Below are positions 15,829 through 24,860 of a stretch of DNA of 64,000 bases, piece by piece. This DNA comes from DATHTC01 sp035456465. Lineage in GTDB: Bacteria; Actinomycetota; Thermoleophilia; Gaiellales; Gaiellaceae. The notes beneath the pieces are model-generated. The model saw only the letters and a program-made list of their open reading frames with translations. It was not told the DNA's origin and ran no database searches. The stretch spans positions 4,337 through 68,336 of the forward strand of contig DATIDD010000063.1 in NCBI GenBank assembly GCA_035456465.1, in the 5' to 3' direction. A program made the position numbers and the translations under genes. The number at the start of each line of letters is the position of its first letter. The first letter of the stretch is position 1.

Positions 15829-16499
15829 TCGACCGCCTTGACGGAAGCCAGCGAGGCGACCGCCTCGAGCAACGCGCCGGTGCGGGCGTCCACGACCTCG
15901 CCGAGGACGAGCTCGACGGTCCGCGTCTCGGCCTCGTCGGCGACGCGGATCAGCTCCACGGTCGCTCCTGTGTCCTCGACCGCGGCGACGACGGTGCCGA
16001 CGGCGCCCCCACCGTCGACCTCGACGACGAGCCGGCGCAGGTCGGCGCCGCGCAGCCCGAGTCGCCGGGCGATCGTGCGGAGCGGCCAGAGGCTGAAGAG
16101 CACGAGCAGCGTCGTCGCGAGCGCGAGCGCGTACATCCCGACGCCGACGGCGACGCCGATCGCCGCGGTGACCCAGACCGACGCCGCCGTCGTCAGGCCC
16201 TTGATGTTCGGGCCGTACTTGATGATCGCGCCGCCGCCGAGGAAGCCGATCCCGGCGACGACGTACGACGCGACGCGGGACGGGTCGACGATCGCGCCGA
16301 TGCGCTGGTTGAAGGTGAAGTCGGACCAGCCGTAGACGCCGACGATCATGAACAGGCACGCTCCGCCGGCGACGAGGATGTGCGTGCGGAGGCCGGCCTC
16401 CTGGTCGCTGCGCTCGCGCTCGAGGCCGATGAGCCCCGCGAGCGTGCCCGCGACGAGCATCCGCACGACGCCCTCCCAGAGCGGCAGCTCAGGCAGCAC
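15816..16499 (-). CDS. MgtC/SapB-family membrane protein
   Basis: The 227-aa product has the MgtC signature GTLAGLIGLERE (about 18-29) and GIGFLGGGAIIKYG (about 83-96), with four to five transmembrane helices over residues 8-145, then an ACT-like soluble domain (about 150-227). MgtC proteins inhibit the F-type ATPase during Mg2+ limitation or phagocyte stress in pathogens; here the role is unknown. It overlaps rph upstream by 11 bp and rdgB downstream. Confidence 0.88.
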   Translation of the reverse strand: MLPELPLWEGVVRMLVAGTLAGLIGLERERSDQEAGLRTHILVAGGACLFMIVGVYGWSDFTFNQRIGAIVDPSRVASYVVAGIGFLGGGAIIKYGPNIKGLTTAASVWVTAAIGVAVGVGMYALALATTLLVLFSLWPLRTIARRLGLRGADLRRLVVEVDGGGAVGTVVAAVEDTGATVELIRVADEAETRTVELVLGEVVDARTGALLEAVASLASVKAVEWAR

Positions 16500-17214
16500 C
16501 GACGACCTCGACCGCGGCGGCCTCCTCCTGCTTGGCCGTCAGCAGCCGGATGCCGCGCTCCGCGAGCGCCAGCATCTCGTCGAGCGCCGCCCGCGTGAAC
16601 GGCTCCCCCTCGGCCGTGGCCTGCACCTCGACGAGCCTCCCGTCCCCGGTCATGACGACGTTCATGTCGACCTCGGCCGTCGAGTCCTCGGAGTAGTCGA
16701 GGTCGAGGAGCGGCACGCCGTCGACGACCCCGACGGAGACGGCGGCGACGGAGTCGGTGAGCGCACGGGAGAGCCCGAAGCGGTCGAGCGCGCGCCGGAC
16801 GGCGACGTAGGCCCCCGTGATCGCCGCGCAGCGGGTGCCGCCGTCGGCCTGGAGCACGTCGCAGTCGACCCACACCGTCCGCTCGCCGAGGGCCTCGTAG
16901 TCGACGACCGCCCGCAGCGCGCGCCCGATGAGGCGCTGGATCTCGACGGTGCGCCCACCCTGCTTCCCGCGCGCGGCCTCGCGCTCGGTGCGGTCTCCCG
17001 TCGACGCCGGCAGCAGCGAGTACTCGGCGGTCAGCCAGCCGCGGCCCTTGCCGTACATCCACCGCGGCACCGACTCCTGCACCGACGCCGTGCAGAGCAC
17101 CATCGTCTTCCCCTGGCGGACGAGCGCGTGCCCGGCCGCCTGCTCGACGAAGGTGACGTCGAACGTCGTCGGCCGCAGGTGGTCCGGCCGGCGCCCGTCG
17201 CGGCGTGCGGTCAC
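16489..17214 (-). CDS. rph: ribonuclease PH
   Basis: RNase PH trims the 3' ends of tRNA precursors by phosphorolysis. The 241-aa product has RRDGRRPDHLRPTTFD at the start, KGRGWLTAEYSLLPASTGDR with the phosphate-site residues, and RTVEIQRLIGRALRAVVD and WVDCDVLQADGGTRCAAITGA typical of the family. Its ATG at 17214 overlaps the murI stop by 4 bp. Confidence 0.96.
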   Translation of the reverse strand: MTARRDGRRPDHLRPTTFDVTFVEQAAGHALVRQGKTMVLCTASVQESVPRWMYGKGRGWLTAEYSLLPASTGDRTEREAARGKQGGRTVEIQRLIGRALRAVVDYEALGERTVWVDCDVLQADGGTRCAAITGAYVAVRRALDRFGLSRALTDSVAAVSVGVVDGVPLLDLDYSEDSTAEVDMNVVMTGDGRLVEVQATAEGEPFTRAALDEMLALAERGIRLLTAKQEEAAAVEVVGAA

Positions 17215-18032
17215 GCGGCCACCCGCTCGAGCTCGGCCAGCGCGACCTGCTCGACCCCGGCGATCGGCAGCTGGAGGAAGCGGGCGCCCATCGCACGGAA
17301 CTGCTCGGGGTCGCCGGTGGTGAGGAAGCGGTAGCGGCCCTCACGGTCGGGCGCGTGCTCGATCCCCTTCCGCGCCAGCGTTTCGGCAACCTCGCGCGCC
17401 GTCTCCTCCGCGGAGAAGACGAGCGTCACGTCGCGCCCGAAGACGCGCTGGAAGATCGGGCGGATCAGCGGATAGTGGGTGCAGCCGAGGACGACCGTGT
17501 CGCAGCCCGCCTGCTTCAGCGGCGCTGCGTACTCGCGCACCGCGGCGGCCGTCTCCTCGCCGAAGGGGTCCTCCCCCTCGATCAGCGGGACGAGCCGCGG
17601 GCACGCAACGGGCACGACCTCGACGCCGGCGTCGAGCGCGCGGATCAGCTCCTCGTAGCGCCGGCCGGCGACCGTCGCCTGCGTCGCCAGCAGCCCGACG
17701 CGGCGGTTCCGGGTCGCCTGCACGGCCGCGTGCGCCTCGGGGGTGATCACGCCGACGACGGGCACGCCGAGCGCGGTCTGCAGCTCGGGCAGGGCGGCCG
17801 AGGTGGCCGAGTTGCACGCGACGACCACGAGCTTCACCCCCTGCGCCTCGAGGAACGCGCCGATCTCCCCCGCGAACCGCCGGATCTCCTCGAGCGGCCG
17901 CGGCCCGTACGGGAGCCGGGCGGCGTCGCCGAGGTAGACGAAGTCCTCGTGCGGCAGCGTCACGAGGCACTCGTGCAGGACGGTGAGGCCGCCCATGCCC
18001 GAGTCGAACACGCCGACGGGGCGCGGATCCAT
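17211..18032 (-). CDS. murI: glutamate racemase
   Basis: It supplies D-glutamate for peptidoglycan. The 273-aa product starts VGVFDSGMGGLTVL, and both catalytic cysteines are present: Cys73 in VVACNSATS and Cys184 in LGCTHYPL. ATG at 18032 has TACAAT 7 nt upstream, a good leaderless promoter. It leads a four-gene operon with rph, mgtC-like and rdgB. Confidence 0.96.
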   Translation of the reverse strand: MDPRPVGVFDSGMGGLTVLHECLVTLPHEDFVYLGDAARLPYGPRPLEEIRRFAGEIGAFLEAQGVKLVVVACNSATSAALPELQTALGVPVVGVITPEAHAAVQATRNRRVGLLATQATVAGRRYEELIRALDAGVEVVPVACPRLVPLIEGEDPFGEETAAAVREYAAPLKQAGCDTVVLGCTHYPLIRPIFQRVFGRDVTLVFSAEETAREVAETLARKGIEHAPDREGRYRFLTTGDPEQFRAMGARFLQLPIAGVEQVALAELERVAA

Positions 18033-18039
18033 GGCGGCG

Positions 18040-18045
18040 ATTGTA
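18040..18045 (-). promoter_or_regulatory. -10 box for leaderless murI mRNA
   Basis: TACAAT on the minus strand, close to consensus, ends 7 nt before the ATG at 18032. A TACTGT for the divergent gene lies at 18065-18070. Confidence 0.55.
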
Positions 18046-18080
18046 GGGGGAGGGCCGACGCGGCTACTGTTGTGCCGCTC

Positions 18081-19460
18081 GTGGGTCGCCTGCTCGTCCT
18101 CGTTGCGGTGCTCGCGCTCGCCTACCCGGCGACCGCGTCCGCCTGGACGAAGCAGGACGGCACGACGACGATGGCCGACGGCGTCACGATCGCGACGACG
18201 CTCTACCTGCCGTCGGGCCCGCCGCCGGCCGGGGGCTGGCCCGCGATCCTGATGGCGCACGGGCTCGGCGACACGCGCGCGACCACGAACGCCCTCGCCG
18301 AGCGGCTGTACGTCTCCCGCGACTACGTCGTGCTGACGTACGACGCGCGCGGCCACGGCGCCTCCGGCGGGGTCGTCGACGTGGACGGGCCGGCAGAGGT
18401 CGGCGACGTGAAGGCGCTCTTCCGCGAGCTCGTCGAGCGCGCGGACGTGAGCGACGGCCGGGTCGGCGGCTGGGGGATCTCGTACGGCGGCGGCGCGATG
18501 CTGCGCGCGGCCGGCGAGGGCACGGCCTTCGGGGCGCTGAACCTGTTCGAGACGTGGAGCGACCTCTACGCCGCGCTCTTCCCGCAGAACCTGCCGAAGT
18601 CGGGCGTGATCCTCGGCTTCCTCTCGTCGATCACGCGCCCCTCGCCGCTGATCGCCTCGGTCCGGGACGCGGCCGTCGGCGGGACGAACCTCGCCGTGCT
18701 GCGCGAGGCGTCGGCCGTGCGCTCCTCCCGGTCGCTGCTCGGGAGCGTCTCGGTGCCGACGTTCTGGGCGCAGGGCAAGCGCGACTACGCCTTCGACCTG
18801 GAGCAGGCGACGAGCGCCTTCCGGCTGCTACGCGGGCCGAAGCGGCTCTGGCTCGGGAACCTCGGGCACGCGCCGTCGGCCTTCGCCTCCGACGACTTCG
18901 CCGCCTTCTCGGCCCGGGGCGCCGACTGGTACGACCGCTTCCTCAAGGGCACGCCGAACGGGATCGACGCCGGCGGGAACGTCGAGGTCGCGCCGACGCC
19001 GTACCGCGAGGCCGGCGTCCGCAGGTACGCGGGGCTGCCGCCGACGGCGTCGCTCCTGCTCCGCCCGCGCTTCCGGGCGCGCACGATCGGCGCGCAGGGC
19101 AAGGTCGTCGCCGCCGCGCCCGCGCTGCCGCGGGGGGTCGAGCTCTTCGGCTCCGCGAGCGTGAACGTGACGGCGAGGGCACGAGGGCGCTGGCCGCAGC
19201 TCGTCGCGGTGCTGTCGTCGGGCCAGACCGTGCTCGCCACCGGGGGCATCCCGACGCCGCAGCTCGGCACGCGTCCACGGAAGCTGACGATCCGGCTCTC
19301 CGCGTGGGCCGCGCCGGTCGCGAAGGGCACGCGCCTCACGCTGACGCTCGCCCAGACGTCGACCGCGCAGGACCCGGGCACGCCGGTGTACCTGCTCGCG
19401 AAGCCGGCGGGACGACTGACCGTGACGAAGGTCTCCCTCGACGTGCCGGTGCTGCGATGA
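18081..19460 (+). CDS. secreted alpha/beta hydrolase, Xaa-Pro dipeptidyl-peptidase (S15/CocE) type
   Basis: The 459-aa product has a signal peptide (VGRLLVLVAVLALAYPATASA) and an alpha/beta-hydrolase core. The nucleophile elbow is GWGISYGGGAM, the acid is likely the Asp in GKRDYAFD, and His in LGNLGHAPS completes the triad. A C-terminal beta-rich domain (about residues 310-459) resembles the jelly-roll of the X-Pro dipeptidyl-peptidase/cocaine-esterase group. GTG at 18081 fits TACTGT at 18065-18070; an in-frame GTG at 18072 is also possible. Substrate (peptide or ester) cannot be decided. It overlaps the next gene by 4 bp. Confidence 0.8.
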   Translation: MGRLLVLVAVLALAYPATASAWTKQDGTTTMADGVTIATTLYLPSGPPPAGGWPAILMAHGLGDTRATTNALAERLYVSRDYVVLTYDARGHGASGGVVDVDGPAEVGDVKALFRELVERADVSDGRVGGWGISYGGGAMLRAAGEGTAFGALNLFETWSDLYAALFPQNLPKSGVILGFLSSITRPSPLIASVRDAAVGGTNLAVLREASAVRSSRSLLGSVSVPTFWAQGKRDYAFDLEQATSAFRLLRGPKRLWLGNLGHAPSAFASDDFAAFSARGADWYDRFLKGTPNGIDAGGNVEVAPTPYREAGVRRYAGLPPTASLLLRPRFRARTIGAQGKVVAAAPALPRGVELFGSASVNVTARARGRWPQLVAVLSSGQTVLATGGIPTPQLGTRPRKLTIRLSAWAAPVAKGTRLTLTLAQTSTAQDPGTPVYLLAKPAGRLTVTKVSLDVPVLR

Positions 19461-20677
19461 CCCGCCTGCTCGCGACGCTCGTGCTCGTCGCGCTGGCCGC
19501 CGTCCCCGCCGCCGGCGCCCGTTCCGACGCGCCCGCCGCCGACCCGGGCGTCACCGCCACGACCGTGACGCTCGGAGCGACGGTGCCGCTGTCCGGCCCG
19601 GCGGTGCTCTTCGGGGCGCTGGCTCCGGGCGCGAAGGCCTACTTCGACTACGTCAACTCGCGCGGCGGCGTCAACGGCCGCCAGATCGCGTTCACCTACC
19701 GCGACGACGGCTACGAGCCGGCCCGGACGATCACCGAGACGCGCCGGCTCGTCCAGGAGGACGGCGTGTTCGCGATCTTCGCCTCCGTCGGGACGGCCAA
19801 CAACCTCGCCGTGCGCCCGCTGCTGAACGCGATGAAGGTCCCGCAGCTGTTCGTCGGCGACGGCTCCTCCGCGCTCTCCGGGACGCCGAAGCGGTATCCG
19901 TGGACGATGGGGTACCTGCCGAGCTACGTCGGCGAGGGCGCGATGTACGGGCGGAACATCGCCCGCACCCGCCCGCGGGCGCGCATCGCGGTGCTCGCCG
20001 AGGACAGCCCGCTCGGCCTCGACCTGCTCGCGGGCCTCCGCCGCGGCCTCGTCGGGAGCAAGGCGAAGATCGTCGCGGTGCAGCGACACGACCCGACGGC
20101 CGTGGACGTCGCCTCGCAGGTCGCGTCCCTCCGCGCGTCGAAGGCGGACACGCTGCTGCTGTTCACGACGCCGCTGTTCTTCATCCGCGGCGCGATCGCG
20201 GTGAACAAGCTCGGCTGGAAGCCGCAGCTGTACGTCAACTCGATCTCGATCGAGCCGTCGGTGATGGCGACCGCGGCCGCGAGCGCGCCGCGGGTCGTCC
20301 GCGACGCGATCTCGATGGTCTGGCTGAAGGACCCGACGAACCCGCGCTGGGCGAAGGACCGCGGCGTCCGCCTCTACCGTCAGCTGATGGCGCGCTACTG
20401 CTCCGGGTGCCGCGTGGGCGACGTCTACCACTACGCCGGGATGGCGTTCGCGTACACGATGGTCGACGCGCTCCGGAAAGCCGGGCGCAACCTGACGCGG
20501 GCCTCGCTCCTCCGCGCCGCCACGCACCTGAACGAGACGGACAACCCGTTCCTGCTCCCGGGCGTCGCCGTGCGCACCTCGCCGGCGAGCTACTTCCCGA
20601 TCGCGAAGGCGCAGCTGTACCGCTACCGCAAGGGGCGCTGGCAGCCGTTCAGCGGGCTCCTCGGCGCCAAGGGCTAA
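19457..20677 (+). CDS. branched-chain-amino-acid-type ABC substrate-binding protein
   Basis: The 406-aa product has a signal peptide (to about residue 21) and a Leu/Ile/Val-binding-protein fold: VTLGATVPLSGPAVLFGAL near the start, GVNGRQIAFTYRDDGYEPARTI and FASVGTANNLAVRPLLNAMKVP. Such proteins capture amino acids or other small carboxylates outside the membrane. No LivHMGF permease or ATPase genes are nearby, so it either works with a transporter elsewhere or as a receptor. There is no lipobox Cys. It overlaps the upstream hydrolase gene by 4 bp, suggesting that hydrolysis products could be its ligand (inference). Confidence 0.85.
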   Translation: MTRLLATLVLVALAAVPAAGARSDAPAADPGVTATTVTLGATVPLSGPAVLFGALAPGAKAYFDYVNSRGGVNGRQIAFTYRDDGYEPARTITETRRLVQEDGVFAIFASVGTANNLAVRPLLNAMKVPQLFVGDGSSALSGTPKRYPWTMGYLPSYVGEGAMYGRNIARTRPRARIAVLAEDSPLGLDLLAGLRRGLVGSKAKIVAVQRHDPTAVDVASQVASLRASKADTLLLFTTPLFFIRGAIAVNKLGWKPQLYVNSISIEPSVMATAAASAPRVVRDAISMVWLKDPTNPRWAKDRGVRLYRQLMARYCSGCRVGDVYHYAGMAFAYTMVDALRKAGRNLTRASLLRAATHLNETDNPFLLPGVAVRTSPASYFPIAKAQLYRYRKGRWQPFSGLLGAKG

Positions 20678-20799
20678 ATGCGTCCTCCTTGTAAAGCTTG
20701 CGAGGGCGGCGTTTTCCGTAGCATCCGCGGGGCCAGAATCGACTCCCCGCATCGCATCGCGAGGGGTCTGTGATTCGTCATCCCGGAAAGGAACACTCG

Positions 20800-21855
20800 A
20801 TGAAGCAACTCGTTCGCGCGCTCCTGGCAGCGGGGCTGGTGATCGGCGCCCTCGGGGTGGCGAGCCCGGCCTCGGCCGCGTACTCGTCGCCCCGGTTCTG
20901 GATCGACATGCCGACGGAGCGACAGAGCACCGGCGCGCCGCTCCGCATCAACTTCCGCGCGGCGATCGAGGACGACGCCACCTTCCGCGTCCAGATCTAC
21001 GTGCCGCAGGGGTACTCCACGTCGCTCGTGCCGCAGGCCGGCCAGACCATCGGCACGGCCGCCGCCGTCATCAACGCGACGCAGATCGCGGCGGAGGCGC
21101 AGATCCCGGTGACGGGGAACATCGTCGGCGACACCTTCGCGGCCGACCGTTACCCGACGGGCGCTGCCTGCACCGGGAGCCCGCAGATCGCCGGGGTGTG
21201 GCTGCTCCAGTTGACCGCCGCCGGGCAGACGCTGACGGTGCCGATGTACGTCGAGACCATCACGACGGGGCCGCTCGCCGACCGCTTCTCCGGCCGGTTG
21301 ACGGCGTGCCTGCCGTCGCCGTATCCGGAGGCCGGCCCGGCCCGCGCGCAGCTCGGGGCGAAGCTGCTCAGCGCCTCGCTCACGATCCGGAACGTGTTCA
21401 CGAACCCGACCGCCGGGGGCGCGTACCGCTGGAGCGCGCTGATGACCCCGTGGACGCCGAACTCGGGCGTCCCCAACGCCGCCGGCACGGTCGAGGTGCA
21501 GTCGATCGACCGGCTCCCGGCCCAGACGACGCTGACGGCGACGCCGAACCACCGGCGCAACACCGTCACGTTCCGCGGGAGGGTGAGCGAGAACCGCGTC
21601 GCCGTCGCCGGAGCGGCCGTGCAGATCCTGCGCGGCGCGCGTGTGATCCGGACGGTGCGCACGAACGCGCGCGGCACCTTCGCGACGACGGTGAGGCTGC
21701 GGCCCGGCCGGTACGTGTTCCGCGCGCGCGCGATCGTCGGGGTGCGGAACGTCGACGACTGCCAGCAACAGTTCGCGCCGGTGCCGTGCATCCGCGCCAC
21801 CGCGAGCGGCTACCGCCTCCTGAACAACTCGCCGGTCCGCGTCCGCGTCCGCTAG
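20800..21855 (+). CDS. secreted protein with C-terminal Ig-like domain, unknown function
   Basis: I do not recognise the family. The 351-aa product has a signal peptide (KQLVRALLAAGLVIGALGVA to about residue 27). Residues 28-240 form a beta-rich region with two Cys; residues 250-335 (TTLTATPNHRRNTVTFRGRVS, then GAAVQILRG and TVRLRPGRYVFRARA) look like a bacterial Ig-like/carboxypeptidase-regulatory fold. ATG at 20800 is preceded by GGAAAGGA, and the 122-bp gap upstream holds TTGCGA/TAGCAT as a weak promoter candidate and a 6-bp GCGGGG/CCCCGC hairpin. A strong terminator follows. Confidence 0.72.
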   Translation: MKQLVRALLAAGLVIGALGVASPASAAYSSPRFWIDMPTERQSTGAPLRINFRAAIEDDATFRVQIYVPQGYSTSLVPQAGQTIGTAAAVINATQIAAEAQIPVTGNIVGDTFAADRYPTGAACTGSPQIAGVWLLQLTAAGQTLTVPMYVETITTGPLADRFSGRLTACLPSPYPEAGPARAQLGAKLLSASLTIRNVFTNPTAGGAYRWSALMTPWTPNSGVPNAAGTVEVQSIDRLPAQTTLTATPNHRRNTVTFRGRVSENRVAVAGAAVQILRGARVIRTVRTNARGTFATTVRLRPGRYVFRARAIVGVRNVDDCQQQFAPVPCIRATASGYRLLNNSPVRVRVR

Positions 21856-21880
21856 GCGGCGGCGACGCCGGACGCTCGAC

Positions 21881-21908
21881 CCGAGGGGCCGCTCCGGCGG
21901 CCCCTCGG
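21881..21908 (+). terminator. strong stem-loop after the secreted-protein gene
   Basis: CCGAGGGGCCGC (21881-21892) and GCGGCCCCTCGG (21897-21908) form a perfect 12-bp stem with a TCCG loop. There is no T-tract, and the -10 box of the next gene begins 3 bp later. Confidence 0.6.
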
Positions 21909-21910
21909 CG

Positions 21911-21916
21911 TATCGT
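21911..21916 (+). promoter_or_regulatory. -10 box for leaderless DUF72 mRNA
   Basis: TATCGT ends 6 nt before the GTG at 21923. Confidence 0.45.
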
Positions 21917-21922
21917 GGCGCG

Positions 21923-22786
21923 GTGGCCGCGACGATCCGGATCGGCACGTGCAGCTGGGCCGACGAGGGGCTCCTGCGCGAGTGGTACCCGCGGGACGTC
22001 TCCTCCGGCGAGGCGCGGCTGCGGTACTACGCGGAGCGGTTCGACGTCGTCGAGGTGGACTCGACGTTCTACCGGCTGCCGGCGCCCGAGACGACGGCGC
22101 GTTGGGCGGAGCGGACGCCGCCCGGGTTCACCTTCCACGTGAAGGCGAGCGGCGAGCTGACCGGGCACCGGGACGGCGCGGGGGTCGAGGTCGAGGCGGG
22201 CCGGCTGCGGGAGTCGCTCGCGCCGCTCGAGGCCTCGGGCAAGCTGCGCGGCGTCCTGCTCCAGTACCACCCACGCGTGACGAAGACGGCGGCGGCGCTG
22301 CGGGCGCTCGCGGCGATGCCGGAGCTGCTCACGCCGCTCGTCCCGCTCGTCGAGTTCCGCCACCGCTCCTGGCTCGAGCCGGGCGAGGCGACGTCGACGC
22401 TCGCGTTCCTCCGCCGCCACGGGCTCGCGTTCGTCTCGGTCGACACGCCCGACGTCGCCGCCGCGAACGTCGTCCCCCGGCTCGCCGCCGCGACGCATCC
22501 CGTCGCCTACGTGCGCTTCCACGGCCGCAACGCCGGCACCTGGAACGTCCGAGGCGCCCGGGCGTCGTGGGAGCGGTTCGACTGGCGTTACCGGCGCGAG
22601 GAGCTGGCGGAGTGGGTCGAGCCGCTGCGGGGCCTGGCCGGCGAGGCGGAGGAGGTGTACGCCCTCTTGAACGTCAACCGCGGCGACCAGGCGCCGCGGA
22701 GCGCGTCGCTCCTCCGCGGTCTCCTGGACGAGGCAGGCCTGGCCGCGACGGGCGCGCAGGACGTCGCCCCGGCGACCTTGTTCTAG
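21923..22786 (+). CDS. DUF72 family protein
   Basis: The 287-aa product is a clear DUF72 (YecE-like) protein: RIGTCSWADEGLLREWYP at the start, FDVVEVDSTFYRLP, PPGFTFHVKASGELTGHR and VPLVEFRHRSWL are all family signatures of this TIM-barrel. Biochemical function is unproven. GTG at 21923 has TATCGT 6 nt upstream. Its end overlaps the convergent rhodanese gene by 4 bp. Confidence 0.9.
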   Translation: MAATIRIGTCSWADEGLLREWYPRDVSSGEARLRYYAERFDVVEVDSTFYRLPAPETTARWAERTPPGFTFHVKASGELTGHRDGAGVEVEAGRLRESLAPLEASGKLRGVLLQYHPRVTKTAAALRALAAMPELLTPLVPLVEFRHRSWLEPGEATSTLAFLRRHGLAFVSVDTPDVAAANVVPRLAAATHPVAYVRFHGRNAGTWNVRGARASWERFDWRYRREELAEWVEPLRGLAGEAEEVYALLNVNRGDQAPRSASLLRGLLDEAGLAATGAQDVAPATLF

Positions 22787-23139
22787 GCCTCGAGCGGGCG
22801 CGCCGGGTCGGCGCTCCACTCGTGCCACGAGCCGGCGTAGTTGCGGGCGTCGTAGCCGGCGGCGCGGAGACGCACGACGGCCATCGCCGAGCGGCTGCCG
22901 GAGTGGCAGTAGGCGACGACCTCGACGTCGGCGGGGTCGCCGACGCGATCCCGCAGCGCCGCGTCGTCCAGCTCGAGCAGCTCGTTGACCTCGAGGTTCC
23001 GCGCGCCAGGCACGTGCCCGTGCCGCGGGTCGCACGGGTACCCGGCTGCGCCCGCGTACTCCTGCGGCGTGCGCACGTCGAGGACGACGAGGCGCGGGTC
23101 CTCGAGCCGCTGCGCCAGCTCGTCGGCGGTCACGTCCAC
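22783..23139 (-). CDS. single-domain rhodanese (sulfurtransferase)
   Basis: The 118-aa product is one rhodanese domain with LVVLDVRTPQEYAG, the GHVPGARNLEV substrate loop and the active-site loop YCHSGSRS (Cys about residue 78), which carries the persulfide. It is intact and cytoplasmic. It is the last gene of a minus-strand cluster with the alkA-like, GNAT and hydrolase genes, 18 bp after the hydrolase stop. Confidence 0.92.
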   Translation of the reverse strand: MDVTADELAQRLEDPRLVVLDVRTPQEYAGAAGYPCDPRHGHVPGARNLEVNELLELDDAALRDRVGDPADVEVVAYCHSGSRSAMAVVRLRAAGYDARNYAGSWHEWSADPARPLEA

Positions 23140-23157
23140 TGCGTCACGTCCGCCCGG

Positions 23158-23844
23158 TCACGTCCATTGGGCGAGCGCCCCGACGAGCACGGCGTTGAAG
23201 ACGAACGGCTGCTCGAGCGGGGGCAGGTGCCCGCAGTCCGGCACCGTCAGCCGCCACGCGTGCGGCGAGCCGGCCACGAGCTCCCGCGCGTACGCCTCGT
23301 CGACGTACGGGTCGCGGTCGCCCAGGACGAGCCCGAGCGGGAGCGATCGGGCCGCCTCGGTCGAGTCGGGCCGGTCGCGGATCGCCTCGACGGCAGCGGC
23401 GAGCTCGTCCGGCCGCTGCCCGAGGGCGAGCGAGTGGGCATGCTCGACGACGTCGGCGGACGCGGCCTCAGAGAAAAGCTTCGGCCGCATCGTCTCCCAC
23501 AGCCCAGCGGCACCGTCGCGCGCGATCGTCGCGAGCGTGTCGACGCGGGCGGCGCGCCGCTCCTCCGAGTCGGCGTCGGCGCGCGAGCCGGCGAGCAGGA
23601 GCGCGCGCACGCGGTCGGGAGCCTGGGCGACCATCCGCAGCGCGCAGTAGCCGCCCATCGACGCGCCGACGAGGACGAGCTCGTCGCCGTCCACGTCCGC
23701 GAGCACCGAGGCTGCCCAGTCGTCCATCGTCCGGCCGCGGCCGTAGAGGCGGGGCGCGACGGCGTCGCGGCCCCGCAGCGTCTCGAGCTGACGCTCCCAC
23801 ATCCGCTCGTCGAGCGGCAGTGCGTGGAGCAGGACGACCTTCAC
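23158..23844 (-). CDS. alpha/beta-fold hydrolase
   Basis: The 228-aa product shows a short alpha/beta-hydrolase: VVLLHALPLDERMWERQL oxyanion region, nucleophile elbow LVGASMGGYCAL (Ser about residue 62), acid in VLGDRDPYV and His in CGHLPPLEQP. It resembles small esterases such as the BioH/PcaD group; substrate is unknown. Its ATG overlaps the stop of the GNAT gene by 4 bp. Confidence 0.85.
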   Translation of the reverse strand: MKVVLLHALPLDERMWERQLETLRGRDAVAPRLYGRGRTMDDWAASVLADVDGDELVLVGASMGGYCALRMVAQAPDRVRALLLAGSRADADSEERRAARVDTLATIARDGAAGLWETMRPKLFSEAASADVVEHAHSLALGQRPDELAAAVEAIRDRPDSTEAARSLPLGLVLGDRDPYVDEAYARELVAGSPHAWRLTVPDCGHLPPLEQPFVFNAVLVGALAQWT

Positions 23845-24860
23845 GGCCGGTCGAGACGGACCGCGCCGGAGAGGTCGGGCGCGTCGGCGTAGCCGTGGTC
23901 GGCGCCCTGGATGCCCATCGTCGCGGCGATCGCGGCGGCGAGCTCGCGCGGCGGGGGCAGCTCGGCAGCGGTGGCGGCGTGCCGGGCGGCGGCGCGGACG
24001 GCGGCGGGGTCGGCGCCGGTGAGGCGCGCGACGACGGTCGGGTTCGCGGCCAGCGCGACGACGTCGCCGGGCGGCATCGGCCCGTAGTACTCCTGCACCG
24101 AGAGGTACTCGTCCATCACGCTGCCCCGCTCGAACAGGGCGAAGCGGACGACGGCGCCGTCCTCGACGCCGATCGCGAGCACGACGCAGCCCATGCGGTC
24201 GGAGAGCTCACGCGCGAGCCGCTGGAGCTGCCGCGGGTCGCGGTCGCAGGCGTCGTCGTAGACCGCGATCCAGCCGTTGCGGGGAGGGACGACGAGGCTG
24301 CCGCGCGAGCGGCCCGGGAGCCGGGGGACGAACTGCCGCACGGCGCGCTCGACCGCGGGCTCGTCGTCCGACTGCACGTGGATCGAGCCGAAGGTCTCGC
24401 CGGCGGGCTGCCCGGCGAGGCGCCGCTCGAGCTCCGCGCGCGACGCGACGAGCAGCAGCTGGTCGTCGGTGAAGCCCCAGCGGGCGTAGGTCGCCCGCGC
24501 GGGGGTGTTGTCGGCGCCGACCTCCAGCGTCAGGTACTCGGCGTCCGGGAACGCGGCGACGACCTCCCGCATCAACGCTGACGCGATGCCGCGGCGGCGG
24601 GCGTCGGGGACGACGTAGACGTCGCTGAGCCTGGCGAGGCGCGGGGTCTTCGGCCGCGCGAGCGCGAAACCGACGGGCCGGCCGTCCTCCTCCGCCAGCA
24701 GCGCCACCTCGTCGCGCACGATCTGCGCGACCTCGCGCAGCTCCTGGTCGAGGTCGAGGTCGACGTGCGGCGGGATCGGCGCCTCGTGGCAGAACGCGAG
24801 CCAGAGCTCGTTGAGCGTCGGCAGGTCGGACTCGGAGGCACGGCGGATCGACACGGTCAT
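23841..24860 (-). CDS. GNAT-family acetyltransferase with extra C-terminal domain
   Basis: Residues 1-150 of this 339-aa protein are a GNAT domain (IRRASESDLPTLNELW at the start; acetyl-CoA site VVPDARRRGIASALMREVV at about residues 81-99; DNTPARATYARWGF). Residues 160-339 form a second domain I cannot place; it may be a degenerate second GNAT lobe, as TGCVV-like strands recur. ATG at 24860 overlaps the alkA-like stop (ATGA), so the two are coupled. Substrate unknown. Confidence 0.85.
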   Translation of the reverse strand: MTVSIRRASESDLPTLNELWLAFCHEAPIPPHVDLDLDQELREVAQIVRDEVALLAEEDGRPVGFALARPKTPRLARLSDVYVVPDARRRGIASALMREVVAAFPDAEYLTLEVGADNTPARATYARWGFTDDQLLLVASRAELERRLAGQPAGETFGSIHVQSDDEPAVERAVRQFVPRLPGRSRGSLVVPPRNGWIAVYDDACDRDPRQLQRLARELSDRMGCVVLAIGVEDGAVVRFALFERGSVMDEYLSVQEYYGPMPPGDVVALAANPTVVARLTGADPAAVRAAARHAATAAELPPPRELAAAIAATMGIQGADHGYADAPDLSGAVRLDRP

